From Streptococcus himalayensis (GTDB lineage: Bacteria; Bacillota; Bacilli; Lactobacillales; Streptococcaceae): a DNA stretch of 64,000 nucleotides. This document shows, one piece after another, positions 60,275-64,000 of the stretch (its first letter is position 1; each line of letters opens with the position of its first letter). The DNA lies in the NCBI RefSeq assembly GCF_001708305.1, contig NZ_CP016953.1, forward strand, positions 1,383,501 to 1,447,500, given 5' to 3'. The position numbers and the translations under genes are program-made. The notes under the pieces were generated by a model. The model made no database searches. It was not told the DNA's origin and saw only the letters and a program-made list of their open reading frames with translations.

Positions 60275-62566
60275 ATGGTAACACAGAAAAATACGAAAAA
60301 AAGTCGGACGACACGACGTCCGACGAAAGCAGAATTGGAACGAAAAAAAGCACGCAATCGAATGCTTCTGAGTATTTTATCGGCTTTTTTATTGGTGTTT
60401 GCTGCCCTTCGTTTAGGAGCAGTTGGGGTGACGATTTACAATCTCATCCGATTGATGGTCGGAAGTTTAGCTTATGTAGCCATCGCAGCGACCTTGCTAT
60501 ATCTCTTTATGTTCAAGAAGATAAACCAAAAGGAAGGTGCGAAATCAGGATTTTTAAGCCTTTTTGTGGGGCTCTTGATTATTTTTCAGGCCTATTTTGT
60601 CATGGCTGTCAATGTAAAGGGGCAGGTGTTATCCACAACGTTTGCTCGGGTTTGGATGGATTTAGTGGCTTTTCGAGTCAAATCTTTTGCAGGGGGAGGT
60701 GTTTTTGGAGCTCTTCTTTATGGGCCGACCGCCTTCTTATTTTCAAACATTGGTTCTTATTTTATCGGCCTTCTTCTCCTAGTCTTGGGAGCCCTTTTGA
60801 TTAGTCCGTGGTCGATGTATGAGGTAACAGAGCATGTGATGGAGCGTTTTCGTGAGTGGCAAGAACAGCGTGAAATCAAACGCCAGCAGAAATTTGCTGA
60901 AAAAGAAGCGCGTGAGACCGCGGCTCGTTTGACAGAAGAAAACATGCGTTCAACGGTTGACTTGGAAACAGGGGAGATTATGGAGTATGAAAATCCAGTC
61001 CCTAGACCAGTGCCAGCGGAAAGTGAGGCAATAGAACCTGAGATTATTGACTATGATGAGCAGGAGCCTGCGGGCTTTGATGAGGAAACGGATGAAACAG
61101 ATAGTAGCGAAGAGCTAGAAGTTTCCTTTACGCCTAAAGAACATTTGGATTACAAATTACCAAATTTGTCTCTTTTTGCCCCAGATAAGCCTAAGAATCA
61201 ATCCAAGGAAAAAAAGATTGTTCGGGAAAATATTAAGATTTTGGAAGAAACCTTTGCCAGTTTTGGGATTAAGGCGACGGTGGAGCGGGCAGAAATTGGC
61301 CCGTCTGTCACCAAATACGAGGTGAAGCCAGCTGTTGGTGTACGGGTCAATCGGATTTCGAATTTGGCAGATGATTTGGCTCTAGCCCTTGCGGCCAAAG
61401 ATGTGCGAATTGAAGCACCGATTCCGGGAAAATCTTTAGTAGGGATTGAAGTGCCGAATTCCGAAGTAGCAACGGTTTCCTTCAGGGAATTGTGGGAACA
61501 GTCCAAGACAGACGCTACGAAGCTCCTTGAAATTCCCCTTGGAAAAGCAGTCAATGGCTCGACGCGTTCCTTTGATTTAGCTAAAATGCCCCATCTGTTA
61601 GTCGCAGGATCAACCGGATCTGGAAAATCTGTTGCAGTCAATGGTATCATCTCTAGTATTCTGATGAAGGCTAGGCCAGATCAGGTGAAATTTATGATGG
61701 TGGATCCGAAAATGGTAGAATTATCGGTCTATAATGATATTCCTCATCTTCTGATTCCTGTGGTGACCAATCCTCGAAAAGCTGCACGAGCCCTTCAAAA
61801 GGTCGTGGATGAAATGGAAAGTCGCTACGAGTTATTTTCCAAGGTGGGGGCTAGAAATATTGCTGGCTTCAATGCCAAGGTTGAAGAATACAATGCCCAG
61901 ACCGAGTATAAACAGATTTCTCTGCCCTTGATTGTGGTCATTGTAGATGAGTTAGCAGACTTGATGATGGTAGCCAGCAAGGAAGTAGAGGATGCCATTA
62001 TTCGTCTGGGACAAAAGGCACGGGCGGCTGGTATTCACATGATTCTCGCAACCCAGCGTCCATCGGTTGATGTCATCTCTGGTTTGATTAAGGCAAATGT
62101 TCCGTCACGGATTGCCTTTGCTGTCTCAAGTGGAACGGATAGTCGTACGATTTTGGATGAAAATGGTGCAGAGAAACTCTTGGGTCGAGGCGACATGCTC
62201 TTTAAGCCGATTGATGAAAATCATCCTGTCCGCTTACAAGGTTCCTTTATTTCAGATGATGATGTTGAAGCGATTGTGAGTTTTATTAAACACCAAGCAG
62301 AAGCTGAGTACGATGAGTCCTTTGACCCTGGTGAAGTAACAGAAGGAGACTTTGAGGGTGCAACAGGTGATAGCGGTGGCGATCCGCTCTTTGAAGAAGC
62401 GAAAGCCCTAGTTGTTGAAACGCAAAAGGCCAGTGCTTCTATGATTCAACGTCGCTTATCAGTTGGCTTTAATCGTGCAACTCGCTTGATGGAAGAATTG
62501 GAAGCTGCAGGGGTAATTGGTCCTGCTGAAGGAACGAAACCAAGAAAGGTACTGGAAATGCAATGA
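60275..62566 (+). CDS. ftsK: DNA translocase FtsK/SpoIIIE
   Basis: The 763-residue protein has a basic N-terminus, four membrane helices (about 28-170), an acidic linker (about 215-290), the FtsK alpha/beta motor with Walker [15 protein letters not shown] (about 445-456) and Walker [16 protein letters not shown] (about 550-564), and a C-terminal winged-helix gamma domain ([20 protein letters not shown]). It pumps chromosome DNA through the division septum. Length fits the streptococcal protein. The mRNA is predicted to be leaderless. Its stop overlaps the next ATG. Confidence 0.95.
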   Translation: MVTQKNTKKSRTTRRPTKAELERKKARNRMLLSILSAFLLVFAALRLGAVGVTIYNLIRLMVGSLAYVAIAATLLYLFMFKKINQKEGAKSGFLSLFVGLLIIFQAYFVMAVNVKGQVLSTTFARVWMDLVAFRVKSFAGGGVFGALLYGPTAFLFSNIGSYFIGLLLLVLGALLISPWSMYEVTEHVMERFREWQEQREIKRQQKFAEKEARETAARLTEENMRSTVDLETGEIMEYENPVPRPVPAESEAIEPEIIDYDEQEPAGFDEETDETDSSEELEVSFTPKEHLDYKLPNLSLFAPDKPKNQSKEKKIVRENIKILEETFASFGIKATVERAEIGPSVTKYEVKPAVGVRVNRISNLADDLALALAAKDVRIEAPIPGKSLVGIEVPNSEVATVSFRELWEQSKTDATKLLEIPLGKAVNGSTRSFDLAKMPHLLVAGSTGSGKSVAVNGIISSILMKARPDQVKFMMVDPKMVELSVYNDIPHLLIPVVTNPRKAARALQKVVDEMESRYELFSKVGARNIAGFNAKVEEYNAQTEYKQISLPLIVVIVDELADLMMVASKEVEDAIIRLGQKARAAGIHMILATQRPSVDVISGLIKANVPSRIAFAVSSGTDSRTILDENGAEKLLGRGDMLFKPIDENHPVRLQGSFISDDDVEAIVSFIKHQAEAEYDESFDPGEVTEGDFEGATGDSGGDPLFEEAKALVVETQKASASMIQRRLSVGFNRATRLMEELEAAGVIGPAEGTKPRKVLEMQ

Positions 62567-62952
62567 TGCCATTAGATACCCTACATCATATTGCTATTAT
62601 CGGTAGTGATTACCAAAAGACAAAAGAATTTTATGTCGATAAGCTAGGCTTTGAACAATTAGATGAGCATATCCGACCAGAAAAGAATGATATTCTCTTC
62701 AACGTTCGCAAAGGAAATCTGGTACTCGAAATCTTTATTAAACCAGATGCCCCCAAACGACCACCCATGCCGCAACCAGAACACACAGGATTACGACACC
62801 TTGCCTTTAAAGTAGCAGATGTTGAAAACTGCTTGAAGGAGTTTGAACGATTAAACATTCCTCATGAACCCTTACGCTATGACGACTTTGATGGCAGAAA
62901 AATGGCCTTCTTCTTTGACCCAGACGGCCTCCCTTTGGAAATCCATGGGTAA
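62563..62952 (+). CDS. VOC-family (glyoxalase I-like) metalloenzyme
   Basis: The 129-residue protein has two beta-alpha-beta-beta-beta halves: [20 protein letters not shown] near the N-terminus and [20 protein letters not shown] plus [14 protein letters not shown]. His7-8, the central His and the C-terminal Glu are in place for metal binding. Such proteins act on methylglyoxal-type adducts or related small molecules. The ATG overlaps the ftsK stop (ATGA), so expression is coupled. Confidence 0.85.
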   Translation: MMPLDTLHHIAIIGSDYQKTKEFYVDKLGFEQLDEHIRPEKNDILFNVRKGNLVLEIFIKPDAPKRPPMPQPEHTGLRHLAFKVADVENCLKEFERLNIPHEPLRYDDFDGRKMAFFFDPDGLPLEIHG

Positions 62953-63023
62953 GGGCTAGACGGGGACGAAGTACAACATCTGAAGTCAGAGACTATTGTG
63001 CGATACTATGTATATCTGACAGA

Positions 63024-63061
63024 AAAAACCAGCTAGTTCCATGATAAGCTAGCTGGTTTTT
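63024..63061. terminator. Bidirectional terminator between VOC and DUF3397 genes
   Basis: AAAAACCAGCTAG pairs perfectly with CTAGCTGGTTTTT across 12 bases; it serves the two convergent genes. Confidence 0.9.
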
Positions 63062-63063
63062 CT

Positions 63064-63411
63064 TTATAGGAATATGCTAATAACTAAGGCTAAATAGAGA
63101 AAGAAGGTCAAAATAAAACCAGCTCTCCAAAAGAATTTGAAGAATTTAGGATAGTAAAAAGAACGTTTTTTTCTTAGAAAATAAATCACAATCCACATGG
63201 AGAGGATAGAGAGGGCCACACCAAGAAGTGGCAACCAATTATGAAAGAAAAACTTATCTGAAATAAAGTAAAATTCAAAAGCAAATAAGGGAAAGGCCAA
63301 ATCTGCAAAATTGAATCCGAATTTGTTCAGACGAAATACTTTTGTGATAATAATGGAGAGGATGAGCGTTAAAATAACGAATAAAACGGCTGCAATTTTT
63401 AAGACTGTCAT
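63064..63411 (-). CDS. DUF3397 family membrane protein
   Basis: The 115-residue protein has four hydrophobic helices (VLKIAAVLFVILTLILSIII; ADLAFPLFAFEFYFISD; LLGVALSILSMWIVIYFL; FILTFFLYLALVISIF), consistent with DUF3397. Function unknown. The frame stays open upstream to 63516 but ATG 63411 gives the usual family length. It sits between ftsK and the rplK operon, as in other streptococci. Confidence 0.75.
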   Translation of the reverse strand: MTVLKIAAVLFVILTLILSIIITKVFRLNKFGFNFADLAFPLFAFEFYFISDKFFFHNWLPLLGVALSILSMWIVIYFLRKKRSFYYPKFFKFFWRAGFILTFFLYLALVISIFL

Positions 63412-63654
63412 AGTCTTATTGTATAAAGAAATGGGGATAATGTAAAGTAAAGGAGAGAATTTTTCTAAAAAATATTTCCTTTTTATAAAATGCCGTGCAA
63501 GAAAAAGATAGGTCATTCTGCGATACTAGAATTTCTATACTCTAATATGATAAAGAAGTAGCTGGTTTAGACTAACTTTTGCTTCGAAAACTAAAGTGGA
63601 ACTTACTTTTGGAAATTACCGGCTAAAATATTTTCCAAATTCCTGACAAAATTC

Positions 63655-63683
63655 TTGCTTTTCTTTTCTGAATATGCTAGACT
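63655..63683 (+). promoter_or_regulatory. Promoter of the rplK operon
   Basis: TTGCTT (63655-63660), 17-bp spacer, extended -10 TGCTAGACT (TAGACT 63678-63683). An ~80-base leader precedes the AAAGGAGG ribosome site. Confidence 0.7.
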
Positions 63684-63765
63684 AATAGGGTGTGTCAAGA
63701 GACATACTTGTGGGAGGTAAAAATCTAACCATTACCGCAAAAACCACAAAGGAGGATTTTTTAAA

Positions 63766-64000
63766 ATGGCTAAAAAAGTCGAAAAACTTGTAAAATTGCA
63801 AATTCCTGCCGGTAAAGCGACACCAGCTCCACCCGTTGGACCAGCACTTGGTCAAGCAGGGATCAACATCATGGGATTCACAAAAGAGTTTAACGCTCGT
63901 ACAGCTGACCAAGCTGGTATGATTATCCCAGTTGTGATTTCAGTCTATGAAGATAAATCATTTACTTTCATCACAAAAACACCACCAGCTGCTGTTTTGT
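63766..64000 (+). CDS. rplK: 50S ribosomal protein L11, 5' part (cut by the window end)
   Basis: The first 78 codons are present: [20 protein letters not shown], then [20 protein letters not shown], the highly conserved L11 N-terminal domain that contacts the GTPase-associated centre and thiostrepton site. AAAGGAGG lies 10 bp before ATG. rplA normally follows in the same operon. Highly optimised codons are seen, as expected. The frame is open at the window end. Confidence 0.95.
   Translation, partial: MAKKVEKLVKLQIPAGKATPAPPVGPALGQAGINIMGFTKEFNARTADQAGMIIPVVISVYEDKSFTFITKTPPAAVL

Noticed and set aside
63684..63765. Possible ribosomal-protein leader before rplK
   Set aside because: The leader is short and I could not fold a convincing L1/L11 autoregulatory structure; only a promoter and ribosome site are claimed.

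Overview
The window looks like chromosome of a viridans-type Streptococcus (mitis/sanguinis-like; species not decidable here). The evidence is low-GC codon use, streptococcal gene strings (rpmG-secG-rnr-smpB, comEA-comEC, ung-mutX-pyrC, murA-epuA-endA), sortase-anchored surface proteins, a Sip homologue, a SlrA-type rotamase, and short dispersed repeats whose end resembles the pneumococcal BOX element.

Layout. 1-4.9 kb: tail of a pmrA-like transporter gene, then rpmG, secG, rnr and smpB (RNase R and SmpB genes overlap), a DUF4230 protein and an unrecognised membrane protein. 5.1-8.0 kb: comEA-comEC for DNA uptake. 8.0-8.8 kb: two tandem MITE-like repeats. 8.8-12.4 kb: SGNH hydrolase, ung, mutX, a 2H phosphoesterase and pyrC. 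12.5-14.6 kb: cell-wall 5'-nucleotidase with a PurBox-like site upstream. 15.9-22.9 kb: a 2320-residue lectin-type adhesin with fifteen 98-residue repeats, fourteen of them nearly identical in DNA. 23.2-25.2 kb: IS66 relic, plsY and a YeiH-type permease, followed by eno.

26.6-39.1 kb is a 12.5-kb integrated element bounded by a 16-bp direct repeat that includes the last codons of eno. It carries integrase and repressor on the minus strand, then a plus-strand run of HTH and Rha-type regulators, small phage-like genes, a replication initiator with an internal 22-23 bp iteron array, a DnaC-like loader, a terminase-small-subunit-like protein and a RelBE pair. There is no capsid, tail or lysis gene. 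This is the organisation of a phage-inducible chromosomal island (phage satellite). Next to attL sits a complete Fst/par-like type I toxin-antitoxin locus. Near the right end there is a promoter-terminator unit for an unrecognised small RNA, and an IS1182-family element has inserted into a terminator hairpin.

39.4-47.6 kb: secreted nuclease, hemolysin III, DUF1836, yaaA, an FMN reductase with MarR regulator, then DUF1146-murA-epuA-endA and a beta-lactamase-fold serine hydrolase. 47.75-49.17 kb: an intact ISL3-family element. 49.7-55.5 kb: a 1930-residue cell-wall glycoside hydrolase with a perfect CcpA cre site downstream of its promoter and an unusual LPNTS sorting motif. 55.7-64 kb: slrA, small VOC, DUF2500 and hypothetical genes, sip, ftsK, DUF3397 and the start of rplK.

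A cross-cutting observation: five genes (plsY, yaaA, marR, the DUF1146 gene and ftsK) have a good -10 hexamer ending exactly six bases before ATG and no Shine-Dalgarno, which predicts leaderless mRNAs. All functions are read from sequence patterns alone; no search was run.
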